DNA of 64,000 nt from Stratiolaelaps scimitus. Taxonomy: Eukaryota; Arthropoda; Arachnida; Mesostigmata; Laelapidae. Location: positions 5,902,501-5,966,500 of the forward strand of contig JABWDB010000017.1 of assembly GCA_019614645.1 (NCBI GenBank), in the 5' to 3' direction. A program made the position numbers and the translations under genes. Below, piece by piece: positions 32,600-44,311 of this stretch. Each line of letters opens with the position of its first letter. Positions within the stretch are counted from its first letter, which is position 1. The notes beneath the pieces are model-generated. The model made no database searches. It was given only the letters and a program-made list of their open reading frames with translations, and was not told the origin of the DNA.

Positions 32600-34180
32600 A
32601 CTTTGGTTCAGCAGGGTATTTGGCTATCATGTATTTAGTTTGGTTGAACATCTTGGCGCGTCGTAAAAGACTCCAGTAACTCCGAAAGAAGACATTGTGG
32701 GAGATAATTTGCATCACTGAACGAGGGCAAGATGGACGTCCAATAACAAGTGATCATGCACAGCGAACAAGCGCATTCTTCCTCAATAACTGAAATCTCA
32801 GTTGATTGACTTCAAAATCGTAATGTGCACCGATTGGAGCGCAGTGGCACATATCGATTATCACCCCTCACTTGACCGTTGGTGCGCTCAATCTCCCAAC
32901 CGTAGGGGCAAGAGTTGAATCGTTCCGCTCCAGCATTTTCCATCATTCTCATTGCATTCGTTGGCCAGCCGGCCTCTGTCCTCGTTGGATCGCATCGACG
33001 GAGTTTATCATCGCCGCCTCGTAACGCGCTGTACCCGCGCGAACGACACAGGCAGCAGGCAAACAGCGGGTGGCTCGGTCTCGACATTATCGGATAGGGA
33101 AGGGCAGGGTCGGTAGCGGGGTGACGAGATGGCCGTGGACACTGCCTCTGGCCGATTCGCCGTCAACCGGAGCGGACACGTGAGCGTCTGAGGCAATCGG
33201 CTAATGTACGATGAAGCTATTGCTAGTTGCAGCGGGCGAAGTTGGTTGAAGCCGGCCAGCGGTACGCCCGAGGGATCAGACGCCTAAAGGAGTCTGGGGC
33301 CGGCAGTCGGCACTCCCCGCCCTCCCGTGGACGAATTGAGGTGGCTAGCGAGCTAGCATTAGGAGGGAGGCAAGCTGGATCCGATCGAGCGATAGGGGCG
33401 TGGAGGTTGTTCTCGGCGACGGCGGTGCTGGGGCGAGCTTGACCGGATACCACTGGCTGCACTCTGTGCTGGACCGACGCGTGTGTATGTGCGTGGCAGC
33501 AGGACCAGTCCATCCGGTGTGTGGGCTCTCTTGTCCCGTACGACCACGTGTTCCACTGGGCCACTGGTGTCGCTGAGTGTGGAACGGGAGCGGAACACAC
33601 AGAAACCGAGTTGGTCAAGCTGAGGCTCGCTGGCCTCTTCTCCTCTGCCCTATCACTCCCCCTCTCTCTTCCTATATTTCTCTCCGGGAGCCTGCAGCTA
33701 GCCGTGTCGGGCTGGTCGATAGCTGGCGGAGAACAGCCTAGCAAAGAGTACAGAGGCAAGCGAGGCTGGACGAACCGCTGACGCCCCCGCCGGTTGGCGT
33801 GACCACGGCCCCTCCCCTTCGAGCGGCCATCTTCTTCATTCGTTTTCTCCTTCTCTCATCCCCTCTCTGCCTCTCTTGCTCCGTCCACAATCCATCCTGG
33901 GAAACGGCATCCAAGGGGCGAGCAGATACGAACGAGCCACCCATTCCCATGTCATCGCCATAACATAGGGCACCATCATACTTCTCATACCATGTGTGGT
34001 GGAGTTGGTCCATCGACTTCGCGTCGTACTCGAAGCGTCGACGTGATCATCAATGGTGCCGGAGGAGTTGTAGCGGCAACAGCGTAAGCAACATAATAAC
34101 AAATAGACGAGATGCTATGTAGAAAGTGATGTTTTGCCAATCTCCATTCGCACCTTTACGATAGCAGATTACTAGTAAAT
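32600..34180. other. stretch without a supported gene
   Basis: GC-rich from 33000 to 33800, with overlapping frames on both strands (for example 33223-33759 on the minus strand, 178 codons, Ser/Pro/Arg-rich) and no splice or start support. No repeat copy was recognised. Confidence 0.4.
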
Positions 34181-34187
34181 GACCATG

Positions 34188-34227
34188 GGCTCACGTACTT
34201 CCACGTAAAAGGCTCACGTACTTCCAC
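34188..34227. repeat. 17-bp direct duplication
   Basis: GGCTCACGTACTTCCAC at 34188-34204 and again at 34211-34227, six bases apart. Confidence 0.95.
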
Positions 34228-34333
34228 CCCTATTGGCTGGCTTCAACTAATAGTGCTATGTGAGATACATTACATATTCGCAGGTCAAAGTGATATTTGT
34301 AGGGCTTTGAAAGTGCTACCCCTAGATGCTGAT

Positions 34334-34370
34334 CTAACGTTCATTCATCGTTTTTCGATTGCAGGTAAGT
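34334..34370 (+). promoter_or_regulatory. joined acceptor/donor, ratchet-point-like
   Basis: CTAAC at 34334-34338 (branch point), a T-rich tract (TCATCGTTTTTCGATT), GCAG, then directly GTAAGT. The junction is 34364/34365. This is the layout of recursive splice sites in long fly introns, where the upstream exon joins here and the new donor is used next. It could instead be the donor of an ordinary exon, but the branch point and tract sit exactly where an acceptor needs them. Confidence 0.4.
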
Positions 34371-34569
34371 TCGCAAACACATCAGTGGAGTCTTGGATTC
34401 AATGTAATGGTAATAATTCAAGGTAATGATGCTTACCTTACCGCATTACCGAGACATGTGCTTACCCTCCTGTTCTATTCGGGATGGTCTAACGTACGAA
34501 CATTGGCTTTTCAAGCCACGATTAGTACGGATTTGATAAATTGGCCAATTCAGATGTGTTTCATGACAG

Positions 34570-34727
34570 CTCGCGAAAGACAAAGTTATTTGAAAACTCA
34601 AAACCTCTCCCAAAGCAGCCATCAGCAAGTGGACATCTTCGACAACGGCAAAGAGTCCCCCCTAGCTTCCCTGGATCTTTCCACATCTGCTTTTCCCAGA
34701 AACGTCTGCTACTCAATAGGAAATTAA
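34570..34727 (+). CDS. weak candidate exon downstream of the ratchet-like site
   Basis: Not recognised. After CATGACAG (AG 34568-34569) the frame gives ARERQSYLKTQNLSQSS-like polar text, then DIFDNGKESPLASLDLS, ending CYSIGN before a TAA. The acceptor tract is poor. Its only merit is balanced, protein-like composition and its position 200 bases after the joined splice site. Confidence 0.13.
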
Positions 34728-34739
34728 TCATTTCGATAT

Positions 34740-36400
34740 CGCTCTAAGTACACCGCTCACTATAATGCTATTGTCGCGCATCTAAGCTCTGTAAAAGAAC
34801 GCCGTTAACTGTGTGCACATGGGTACAGGTATATGCGATCGTACACGCAGCGTTGCAGTGTGATCGACACGATTGTAGGAGTGCCGTCGTTCGCGCCGAG
34901 GTCGCTGTGAACGTCTGATCCTAATTTGGAGATTAGCATCCACAGCGTGCGTTCCACAGCCTTCATGGACGTCGCCCTTGTCAGTTCTCTGTTGTACGTA
35001 CAATGCTTTTCGAATGCTTGCCAGCCAGCTTACTGGCGTGGTGCGGGTTGGGCAAGCAGGTCTCTCGCTCGAGCAGCGAGCGCTGGTTCGTGGCTGTGTT
35101 CGGGGAAAATGTTACGTTGACGCGTGCCCCAAGCGAGCAGAGCTCGGCTCGCCTCGCCTTGACGATGCTCTCGGTGGCCGCCCCTCGTTAGGAGTACCGG
35201 CCACTCACTCATGGAGGGGGGGGGGGTAATAACAAGAACCCTGTCTCCCTTTCGAGGGTAGCCACATAGTCGCTGGTCACGTGTTGCCCGCTTTGTTGGG
35301 CCCGATCCGTCGCCATATACCCCCTCACTACTTCACACCTCTTCAAACCCCTCGTCTCGGGTACGTACGTACGCTAGCCTCGCGGAACTGGCGCCACCCG
35401 CCGCTAGAGGACCTTCGCTTAGTAAGGAGTAAGGAGGCGTGGAGCACGTAGTAGTAGTGTTGGACCCGATGGAAGAAAGCGCTCGCTTCCTCGCCTGTAC
35501 AGCCTTCTTCAGCGACTCAGGCCTTCTTCAAATCGGTAGGCAGTATCTAACAGTGCGATTGCCAACTATGTTTCTTAGTGCTACACAAAGTGCCGTCCGA
35601 CAAACATTGAAGCAGTCGCCGACGAAATGGCAAATGGACGATGCTGGTGATGCTGACGATAATGCTGACGATGGTCGTCAACCAGTCAGAGGATGGCAAG
35701 ATTCCCCATGTAGCACGTGTCAGCCGATTGTCATGGGCAGGAATAAATCATTTCAACCCTCAAGCGTAGCCTAATCGCAAGCGTCGTTTGTATGTGACAC
35801 TCGACCCTATGCGTATTCATTTAATACGAAGCATATTGAGGAACAAGACGTTGAACTGCGACGCAGTCCCATGCGGCTACCGCTGCTGGTGAGAATGATT
35901 TGTTGAAAGCTTCTAAAAGGTTACGATCATACAGGTGAAACAAATAGTCATAACCTACATAGCCTGAGGGTAATCTCACGGTTCCCTGTTTGTAAATGGG
36001 CAGCCTATTTGCAAATATATATATATAATACTTGCGTCAAACAAAGCAAAATGTGCCGCCGGGGTGAGTGCTATTCATTCCCATTCCTTCGTATTCAGCC
36101 TTCGTACCGATCCGACCAATGGCCATTGGTGTCGCTGCTCGCACTTGGTCGTGCCCGTTCATTCGCTTGGTGTGCACGACCTCGGTAGATAGTCGCGGCC
36201 TCTCTTGTTCGGCCTCTACATATCCCGGAAAGAGCCATTATTTTTATAGGGCCGCGCGCACCACGCTCGTCTCGATGGCGTTAGCCGGACTAGCAGCCCT
36301 GGCTGGCTAGTTGCCCCGCCCGTTGACGCGGCTGCTGCTGCGCCGCCAGACATCTTCTATTCCCGGCGGGGGCAGCAGCAGCAGAGCGTTCTCCATTTCC
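34740..36400. other. stretch without a supported gene
   Basis: Contains a run of 11 G (35216-35226) and a TA run at about 36015. A frame at 35439-35774 (111 residues, starting inside the GTG/GTA-rich stretch) has an Asp-rich middle (DDAGDADDNADDGR) coded by GAT/GAC triplets but no splice support. Confidence 0.4.
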
Positions 36401-36402
36401 CA

Positions 36403-36439
36403 CATATACATATATGTATATATATATATATATATATAA
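36403..36439. repeat. (TA)n microsatellite
   Basis: Thirty-seven bases of TA with a CATA and a TGTA interruption. Confidence 0.95.
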
Positions 36440-36444
36440 TAGCT

Positions 36445-37158
36445 AACAGCAACGGGCCATATAAGGGCCATTGGGCATAGCTGTAGCGGATAGCGCCGTA
36501 GTGGTGCCATATCCACCACGAGGAAAGAGACCTCACAGACGAACAGCATACCCAAGCCACAACACCGCACCTCATGGGGTGAGGCGAGCCGAGAAATGGA
36601 GGGGTCTGTGATGGTGTGGGAATTCTGGGAGAGAACTACCCCGGAAAGGAATATAGGAGGTTGGTAGTGGGAGACCAGCACAGACGGGGGAACGAGAGAT
36701 GGGGGCGGCTTGGTTTGCTTCGCGGTCGAACAGAGAATGCGATTAATCGATTTTTGATGAGCCCTCCGCGGCTGGGCTGCTGCTGCGGCTGCCACTGCCG
36801 CGACTGGCATTGCCGCAACGTCTTTTCCACTATCCCAAGCCCTTTGCCTCCCTGATACCCCTGAGATCCGCGTTCCTCGAAGGCCAGGCCCAGACGTTGG
36901 CCAACTGTCCACCGGTTTCCTTCGTTGTGGGCTAACCCCGCGTCCACCATGTTCCGCGACCTTTCTCAGGGCTCCGTCGGTCAAGCCCTCACGGTGCAGC
37001 CGCTAACATGATGGAAAGCGTGGGAGTGGACCGCGGGGTGCGGTTTACGGCGACCCCGTGTAGCCGGTGGCAACGACGCTAGTCAGTTGTGGTAGTTACG
37101 TGGATCTATGCCGACTGGTGGACTGCAGTCTTTGATCTGGTCGTTTGGTTGTGCGCCA
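36445..37158. other. stretch without a supported gene
   Basis: The long minus-strand frame 36307-36984 runs through the TA microsatellite and has Arg/Ser/Pro-rich text. It is taken as a chance frame. No RNA gene was seen. Confidence 0.4.
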
Positions 37159-37161
37159 TAG

Positions 37162-37284
37162 AAGAGAATGGAGGCGGGGTGCACCCAGCGACAGCGACGA
37201 ATGATTGCACCTATGAAATGCGGATGAAATATCCAGCAGAATGGTCAATGGCATTTTCCGCCCAATGGATGGACTCAGTGACAG
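37162..37284 (+). CDS. candidate exon, first of a phase-matched pair
   Basis: Not recognised. The acceptor is GTTTGGTTGTGCGCCATAG (AG 37160-37161); the donor is weak (GTGACAG|GTACTA). Two split bases are followed by 40 codons (ENGGGVHPATATNDCTYEMR, then KYPAEWSMAFSAQWMDSVT) and one leftover G. That G plus AC from the candidate at 37860 completes an Asp codon, so the two could join across a 575-base intron. Confidence 0.2.
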
Positions 37285-37859
37285 GTACTAATCGGATCGT
37301 TTACAGGTCGGCAAATTTAGATCATTTTGGTGCCTACTTTAACAAGTGGCGCGTGAGCCTTCAGCGAGCTTCGCCGGGCTGCTGATATTGGTAGTGTGCG
37401 AGAGAGTAATATGCATTTGTATTGTGGGGAATTGTGGACAAGTTAATACCTTATGATTTTAGTGCACATTTTTTCGGCTTTTATTGGAAACGTCTTACCC
37501 CATATACGTTACGCATTCTCATACATTCTGCGGTAGTAGAACAGCCCATCTGCTACTGTCAACGCACAAGATGTCAAGCACAGTGCGTTAAATTGGTGTC
37601 ACGCTAACCACTACCTCTTAATGGCTTCCGTTGACCATTCTGAGGGTAAATAGCACTCATAATTCCTATTCTGTAAGTTCATACGTTTCATGTGCATATT
37701 TACCTTTTAAAGGTGTTAATAAAACAACCTGTCACAGTCCACGAAACAACTACTAAAACGCTCGTATACTATTCTACCAAAAACGTACGGACATATTCAA
37801 GGTTATGCAGACGATTTAAATATAGACAATAGGTAAGGTGCTTTCTTTTGTCGATTCAG

Positions 37860-38000
37860 ACGTAGAGACATGCGTTGTACGTCGGAATGAGGATAAACAG
37901 GATCAGTGCGAACGACGGCCAAGCGCTGACGAATTTCGACAGATTCTAACCCGATTCTCAAGGAGGCGTCGTGCACAGCCTCGTTTCGCGCAACTTACAG
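37860..38000 (+). CDS. candidate exon, second of a phase-matched pair
   Basis: Not recognised. A strong acceptor (GTGCTTTCTTTTGTCGATTCAG, AG 37858-37859) is followed by VETCVVRRNEDKQDQCERRP, then ADEFRQILTRFSRRRRAQPR and QLT. The donor is weak (TTACAG|GTTGCT). The basic RRRR run could be a nuclear signal. The frame stays open to 38251 if no splice occurs. Confidence 0.22.
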
Positions 38001-38009
38001 GTTGCTTGC

Positions 38010-41000
38010 CAACGAGAGGGAGTCCAGGGTCATTTTCATTCTATTTGCATAACACAGATATTGCTGCTCCGAACTGTTCAATGCTGGCGGCGAAAAATAA
38101 TATAGCGGAAACTGTTCCCGGACTTGTTCCTATTAGACTCGTCCGACCTCTCGGGTCCCCCAGTCTTCTCGCCGAGCGGGCTTCCTTTGTTGGGGTCAAA
38201 TTAAATCAAGTTTCGTTGCGGAGGAATTCTTCAGACGCAATACACTTTTAGCAACACACTTCTAGTCGCCTCGACGCTGATGGTTAGCAACGAGCCTGTC
38301 GACTTAAGTACCTCATGTAGAACATATATTGGCTTTCTATTACTTTCGCCAGAGATTTGTTCCGCGAGTAGTTGTGTTCAACTCATGAAAGACGAACGAT
38401 AACGTGAGTGCCACAGAGTACGTTTCGTTCAAGATAGATTCGGCGTTAAGGCTAAATAAAGTTGTCTTATACGTTTGATCTATTCGGATTATATAGGTAT
38501 TTTGAGGATTAGCGATTGTCGTACTTCTCATAAATCCAACATCATGTTTGCCAGTGGTCCTCAATCCTGTCAGAACAAATTAATGAAGCATCAATTGTGC
38601 CCATTTGTATCCGAAACATGGGTTGAGGTTTTGCTGTCATTTCGACAACGGAGGGATTCATTATTGGTTTTTTTGGTCAATTCTAATAGAGTCGTGCATC
38701 GGAACAAAAACTAGCTAAGACGTTAGATAGATGGTGCTGAAAACAAGACAACGCCATTGACTTAAGTAGGTCAGTGACTCCGGGTCGGCTGAGGGTGAAG
38801 CTTACGGAGGTGAGTTATGCTTAGTGGATAGGGGTCTCAGCGGAACCAACCTACCACGGTCTCGGGGCGAACAAGGTCCCACACTTCTGTGAACTTAGCG
38901 ATCTAGTAGCGACAGCTCGTTTCGATCACTTTATCCTCATCCATAAATAGAGACCCAGTTCGGCAATAATAAGCAGAGTTCTGCAAGTGAAACGCCGCAT
39001 ATATACAAGGTTAGAGCATACAATACTTCACTAAAGCTTCTAAGGTGTCCGCAACCTAATAGAGACATTTCGAAATAAACACAAATGTTTTTTATGTTTA
39101 CACAACCGCATACCCTAGTGTGAGGAGTAACTTTGTGTTCGGTGAAGCACTTTACGCGGTCGGTCGATAAGAGCAGGTTCTACCCTTTACTTTCGGCTCA
39201 CTAGTGTTGAGCCAGTGCATAGTTAACCCTGAACACCGTTATGTTGCCGTCGTTGTCGTTCACCCCTGATCTATCCTGTGAGGAGCACTTTGAGGAACCA
39301 AGCCCCCGGCCCTCCTGGACGCATTCCCTTGTCCCTGGTCGCTTCTTCGCGCACAAAAATGTGTCATGGCAGCGGGCCTTACCGCGTCCATCACCACTTC
39401 TTCCTGCCGCAATAGCGCCGCCGGTGGTTGGTCGTCCCCTTCTGACAAACAGTCGAAAAAGCTGCCGAATGCCTGTGGTGGTGGTGGTGGTTGAGATGGT
39501 GGCGGTGCCCAAAAACGCCGACACTTGCATATGCCGGCCGCAAGGCATGAGAATGGTCCTGGACGCAGGCCGGACGCGAAGGAGATGAGGGACAGAGGGG
39601 CAAAGGAACTCGAGGAGTAAAAAGAGATGGAAAGAAAGTCCTGCTCCCACAGACACACCGACAGACAGGCTCGGTAGTCGCTTTGGACTGGCACGAGCTA
39701 CTAGTGGTAGTACGATGTCGGATGGAGGTTGGAACGAACTACCGACGCTGAGCGAACCGACGGGCCCAATGTACAACTGACAGATGCCGACATTGCTACT
39801 GCTGCGACTGCCACTGCCGATCTGAAGGCGTTCACCCACGCAAGGCTGCGCCTTTCCCCAAACCGTCGGTCTTCCGCGGAACTCCTGAATACTATAGTTG
39901 GGTCCCTCCCCCCTCACCCAGCCCCTTAACTCTTTGGCCGTGTCGTCCGCTTCCACCTAGCCGCCGCCGCCTCTTGGAGCTGATAGAGAAAGCGCTATGG
40001 AATCTCTCCCCCTGTTCCCAAAATGACGAGATGGGGTCTGTGGGGCCGTGGCGCTCGAGACGTTAGAGGAGGCCGGGCGATGCAGGCGCCGGAGGCGTCG
40101 TGTTGCGGCTGCTGGCTTCAGTGGAGAGTGGCTGGTCGGCATGCGGCTTCCCGGGACGTGGGCTGCACCTAAGCGAATGCAAATATGAACTCTTGTGGCC
40201 CGCCGTCCGTGCGTGGTAAACCACGCGCGCAGCGGGCCATGCGCGTTGAGCGGGGTCTTACGACGGGAGGGTTGAGATGGTTCGCAGCCCAAGCGGACTC
40301 AAGGCGGGCGGCACTGTCTAGCAGGACTTTGCGCCACCGTACGACTCTAGGCAAAGATCTCAGGCCTCCGTGCTATTTGCCCTCTTCCGCTCCCTTTGGC
40401 CATCTCCTTATCGTTCTTTTAGCATCCCCCTCTCTCTCCCTCTCTCTCTCGTTCTCCCATTCTTGCTCTCTCATGCACCAGCATTTCTGCCTGCCTCCGG
40501 CTTCGCACGGAGAACGTCTCGGCGTTCTGACGTACCGACTTTCCGACTATCCCACCACTCGTGGAGTCGCGTGCTTCTTCGCTGCCGTGAGGCGGAGTCG
40601 AATGAGCGAGTCGTTGTGCGGGCTTCCTTTTTACATAGCCCGCCCTTCTTCCAGGCGCGACCGACACAGTCGCCTATTTCCCATCTCTGCCATGCTCCAT
40701 CGCTTCGTAGAGCAAGGCGCGATTCAAAGGAGAGCTACGCACCTCACATTGAGGGAGACCAACGACAGAGCACGGGAGGCGGTGATCGACGACGACCTGG
40801 AGACCCCGGAAAAGATGCGTGTCGCTAGAGGGAGCTGACCGGCGAGACGCGGTTGACTCAGACCTGGCGTTATATACGTTGCCTTTTGACGCGCAGTAAC
40901 GAATCGCTCTTCGCTGTGACAGTCGAGTCCTCCCGCCAACAGACCAAACGTTCGCTGGTCGGTCGCAAGAACGAGTTCCTGGCAAGAACGAGTAAGCGAT

Positions 41001-41195
41001 TCGGGGCTAATGGCGGATGAGAGAAAAACATGGTTGGCCACGAGAGCCCTATCAAATCATGTCATGGCTTGGCAGCCCAGCTGTGACATATGCGCATGGA
41101 AGCATGGCATCGACACACAATGGGAAGGACGACATATAGATGGCCAAAGCATTCATCCAGATGCTTGAGCACATATATTCAAAAAATAATATATA
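38010..41195. other. stretch without a supported gene
   Basis: AT-rich to 39200, then GC-rich. The longest frame of the window (39201-39956, minus, 251 codons) is Ser/Gly/Arg/Thr-rich with a TTTTTT run coded by a GTG/CAC triplet repeat, and has no start or splice support. Frames at 40185-40838 overlap in two phases and are Ser/Leu/Arg-rich over CT tracts. A donor-like GAG|GTGAGT is at 38809. None is called. Confidence 0.4.
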
Positions 41196-41200
41196 TATTA

Positions 41201-41224
41201 TTGAGGGGTAATTTGAGGGGTAAT
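41201..41224. repeat. perfect 12-bp tandem duplication
   Basis: TTGAGGGGTAAT twice without gap, then a partial third unit. Confidence 0.95.
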
Positions 41225-41229
41225 ATTGA

Positions 41230-42280
41230 GGCGAAGTTTTTCGGCTATGCCCCCAAAGTAGAGATGTATGCCTATACTTGCCAATAAAAACTCGAGATAG
41301 AGCCCTTTTTCACTGACATCCTTTGATATTTGAGTTCATTCACATTTCCTCTAAATCATAGGCAACCAGTTGTGTGCATTAACACTAACAGTTGTTCGGG
41401 AATTACAGTCATATACAATGAGCTGTTATAACTAAATTAGCTCAACAATTACGTATTGCTCAATGTCGGTTAGAGCCAACCAGTTTACCGACATATGGGC
41501 CGAATTGTCAGTTGCCGAAACACCACTATCGCTAACTATATATAATACATATATTTATCTAAGGAAAAACAGGGTTTTAACAAAAAACTTCATGCTATTG
41601 CATATACAATGTTACCCAGACACTGTTCCTTAGCCCCACACACAGGATGTTTTTGAAATCAGCTGAGAAACATCTGCTCTACCACACGCGCTCGTCTCTG
41701 TTCCTCTACGCCTTAGTTATTGCCAACGTCTCCCTGTCAGCGTTCCAATGCTTACCGATCTTCGTACCCGTCGCTCCGTGACCAAGAGGTGAAAGGAGGC
41801 TCTGCTGGCAGATTCATGAACGAAGTATGTATAGACGAGTTGAAGTACTGCCCGACGCCATTGGTCTCCGGAGTAGTATACCAGCAGCGGCAGTCGAAGT
41901 CAAGTCGATAACGCACGCCCACCCACGCTGCCGGCCGGACGTAGTCAATCGGGCGTACTCGTGAAGCTGGCCGGCAGAAAAGAGCATAGGAAAAAGAAGG
42001 TACCAAGAGTAAACTGGCCTGGTTTAGGACCCGCAGGCTCGGAGAGACGGGATCGTAGGCAACGCCGCAGTGCCTCCATTTCCCCACTTAGACTGTTGCA
42101 TTCGGCAAAGGACGCACGAAATCGTCCTTGAGAAGGAACAAGCGTGGCACGTAGTCCTATTGTGATATAGCCACTGCTATCCCCACCTATTACTCTCCGC
42201 TCTCACAGGAAACCCTCTATTTTCTCAAGTCAGAGTTGCTTCTACTCTGAGATTTATATACGTGCCTATCTGTTTACCAC
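41230..42280. other. AT-rich stretch without a supported gene
   Basis: Short frames only. No repeat copy or RNA gene was recognised. A TTATATA word at 42253 precedes the next open frame. Confidence 0.45.
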
Positions 42281-42284
42281 ATGT

Positions 42285-42719
42285 ATGGCTGGTAGCAATC
42301 TGCAACCGTCTTCGGGTTCGTCCGACTGCACCAAACACAGCTCGACTTCTTGCGCTTGCGGATCGGACCTTCGAGTGTTGCGTGCGGCACTTGGTTTCGT
42401 CGTCAGTCCTTTCCGCTGTATCCCTTATTCCAATAGAGCCCCAATCCAGTCCCCAAATGTCTTCGCTCAGAAGATGGCTGTGAGGTTCGAAATGCGCTCG
42501 CTACCTCGCGCACCTGTAGTGACGCTAGAGAGGGCCGATAACACACTACCGAGCGGTTACTGGGTCTCGGGGTGCGAATTCGGGAAAGGATGGAAGGCAG
42601 TAAATAGCAGCGGTCTGTCGGCGGTTAGGTCTGTTAGCCCTTCGCTCTGTTCTTTGCGTTCGATCTATGGACTTGGGAGGTTGCGATTGCTAGGAACGAA
42701 TGCGGATCCGCATAGCTAG
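42285..42719 (+). CDS. candidate ATG-initiated frame, 144 residues
   Basis: Not recognised. It starts MAGSNLQPSSGSSDC (T at -3, G at +4, so average context), is Ser/Cys-rich for 40 residues and then mixed (VFAQKMAVRFEMRSLPRAP, NTLPSGYWVSGCEFGKG), ending GTNADPHS before TAG. A TATA-like word lies about 30 bases upstream, which would leave almost no 5' leader. No hydrophobic segment is present. Single-exon genes of this size occur, but so do chance frames. Confidence 0.18.
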   Translation: MAGSNLQPSSGSSDCTKHSSTSCACGSDLRVLRAALGFVVSPFRCIPYSNRAPIQSPNVFAQKMAVRFEMRSLPRAPVVTLERADNTLPSGYWVSGCEFGKGWKAVNSSGLSAVRSVSPSLCSLRSIYGLGRLRLLGTNADPHS

Positions 42720-43143
42720 TGGCTGTTTGCATTGGTTTATAAGTGCGTGTGTCAATGTGCGACAACGTGCGGAGTGCGCATGTGTTCTCAGCGCCCTTCC
42801 GATAGTCACTGTCAGTAAGGTCACAGTCGGGCTACGTTTACTCAGATAGCTATGCCGATACGTACCCATCACGGTCATTACTCAGTCAGGCTATCTTTTG
42901 CAATACTGAGAAGCGGTTGGTGGTGGTGATCGTGGTGGCTACGGTTCTCGTCTTACAACAGGCCCGTTCCTGTGGCTTCGCCGTCTAGTCCATTGGTGGC
43001 GGATAGCGGTGGCCGCGGCGCTGGCTCAGCTCACTGAGACGGATGCTCTAGGTCTTTTCACCTGGTCAGCGGCGGGTAGGGCCGCCAGAAGATGCTGGCG
43101 GGGAGGTAGCACGAAATATCTTGCTTCTTGGACTCTCTTCTAG

Positions 43144-43412
43144 CCTTCTTCAAACATCGGAACATCGACTTCGACGGACGGATGGACGTCTTCGAATGTA
43201 GACGACGTCTTTGGCAACGATTGTCGATTGGTTCGCCGCCCGTCTCATCGAACCATTCGTCGGCGAGACGGTCGAGAAACGGCGGAGGCCTCACTTCGGT
43301 GCCGCCGCCGCCGCCTCCTCCTCTTCTTCTGGCGTATCTATCGCTAGAGGAAGAGGAGGTGGAGAACGGCTCAACGCTACGAACAAGAGACGGAGGTTCA
43401 GGACAGGTTTAG
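43144..43412 (+). CDS. candidate exon, Pro run and acidic stretch
   Basis: Not recognised. A strong acceptor (CTTCTTGGACTCTCTTCTAG, AG 43142-43143) is followed by two split bases and 88 codons to a TAG. The text starts FFKHRNIDFDGRMDVFECRR, has SSNHSSARRSRNGGG, a run of seven Pro, LLLAYLSLEEEEVENGS and GSGQV. Other frames are closed near the acceptor. Proline runs next to acidic stretches suit a cytoplasmic scaffold or nuclear protein, but the CCG/CCT triplets could arise without coding. A weak donor lies at CAG|GTTTAG. Confidence 0.3.
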
Positions 43413-44294
43413 GGGTTGTACGTTAAGGTGATGGGTAAATGGGCTCGGCTGACGACGGCAGTCACGGACGGCTGTTGTGCAAGTACTGTGCTAGGCGGTC
43501 GCAGCACAGCGCACCCGACTAGACGGATAATATATTGGATGTAGTTAATATAATAGTTTGAAGCAAATGAAGCCACTGCTCGGGGTTTGTTCCTTCGTTC
43601 TCCGATGGCGCGGTGGCAACGCCGCTGGCAGCTCCCTGGAAGCGGCAGCACATACAGAACTAGGCAGGCAGTGCGATAGGCGCCCAGCGCATCTGAACAG
43701 TATAAAACATTCTTCTAAGTAGCGAGTTAAAGGAGCGACGCCGTATGGATGGAGGAACCAACGGATTGACGCTGTGATCGAGTGAAGGGTCTATCAGTTT
43801 TCCGGCCATTCAGGCCGAACAGGAAGGCATCCGAGCGCCGCGATTGTGGCGCTAAACTGACGATGTAGTGGGTGTGTGTGTGTCGTTAATAGAATCCGTA
43901 TAGTTAGGGTGCGTGGAAGCGTAGCAATCATTTTGTAATTTTGAGCTACTAGAGTTTGGTATAGGCGACGGAAGTCGGAGAAGCTATATCGCGCCAGCAT
44001 GTATGAACTGATGAACCGAACTCGGCGAAGTCGTTAGAAGAATAAATCAACTCATTCAGAGCGATTTGCACCGCTCGTCGTTCGATTCGTTGTTGTCAAA
44101 TAAAAACAGCGGCTTCCCCGGTGATCACTCATCATCGATCGGTGGAAAGCGTAAGTAGTACACTTGTACGTGGGGCCCTCCACATTTGATTAATTATTTT
44201 TATATAGAGTCGTAATTAATTACCTACTAGATACAGCACGTTAGCAAGGAATGGGATCAAACTGGCTCTGCCAAGTGGATCTGATATCAATCTG

Positions 44295-44311
44295 CATATA
44301 TATATATATAT
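44295..44311. repeat. (TA)n microsatellite
   Basis: Eight uninterrupted AT units. Confidence 0.95.

Noticed and set aside
36307..36984. 225-codon minus-strand frame
   Set aside because: It runs through a TA microsatellite and GC-rich low-complexity DNA, with no domain or splice signal.
39201..39956. Longest open frame of the window (minus, 251 codons)
   Set aside because: Composition is Ser/Gly/Arg/Thr-rich, crosses a triplet repeat, has no start or splice context, and frames near this length are expected about once in such a window.
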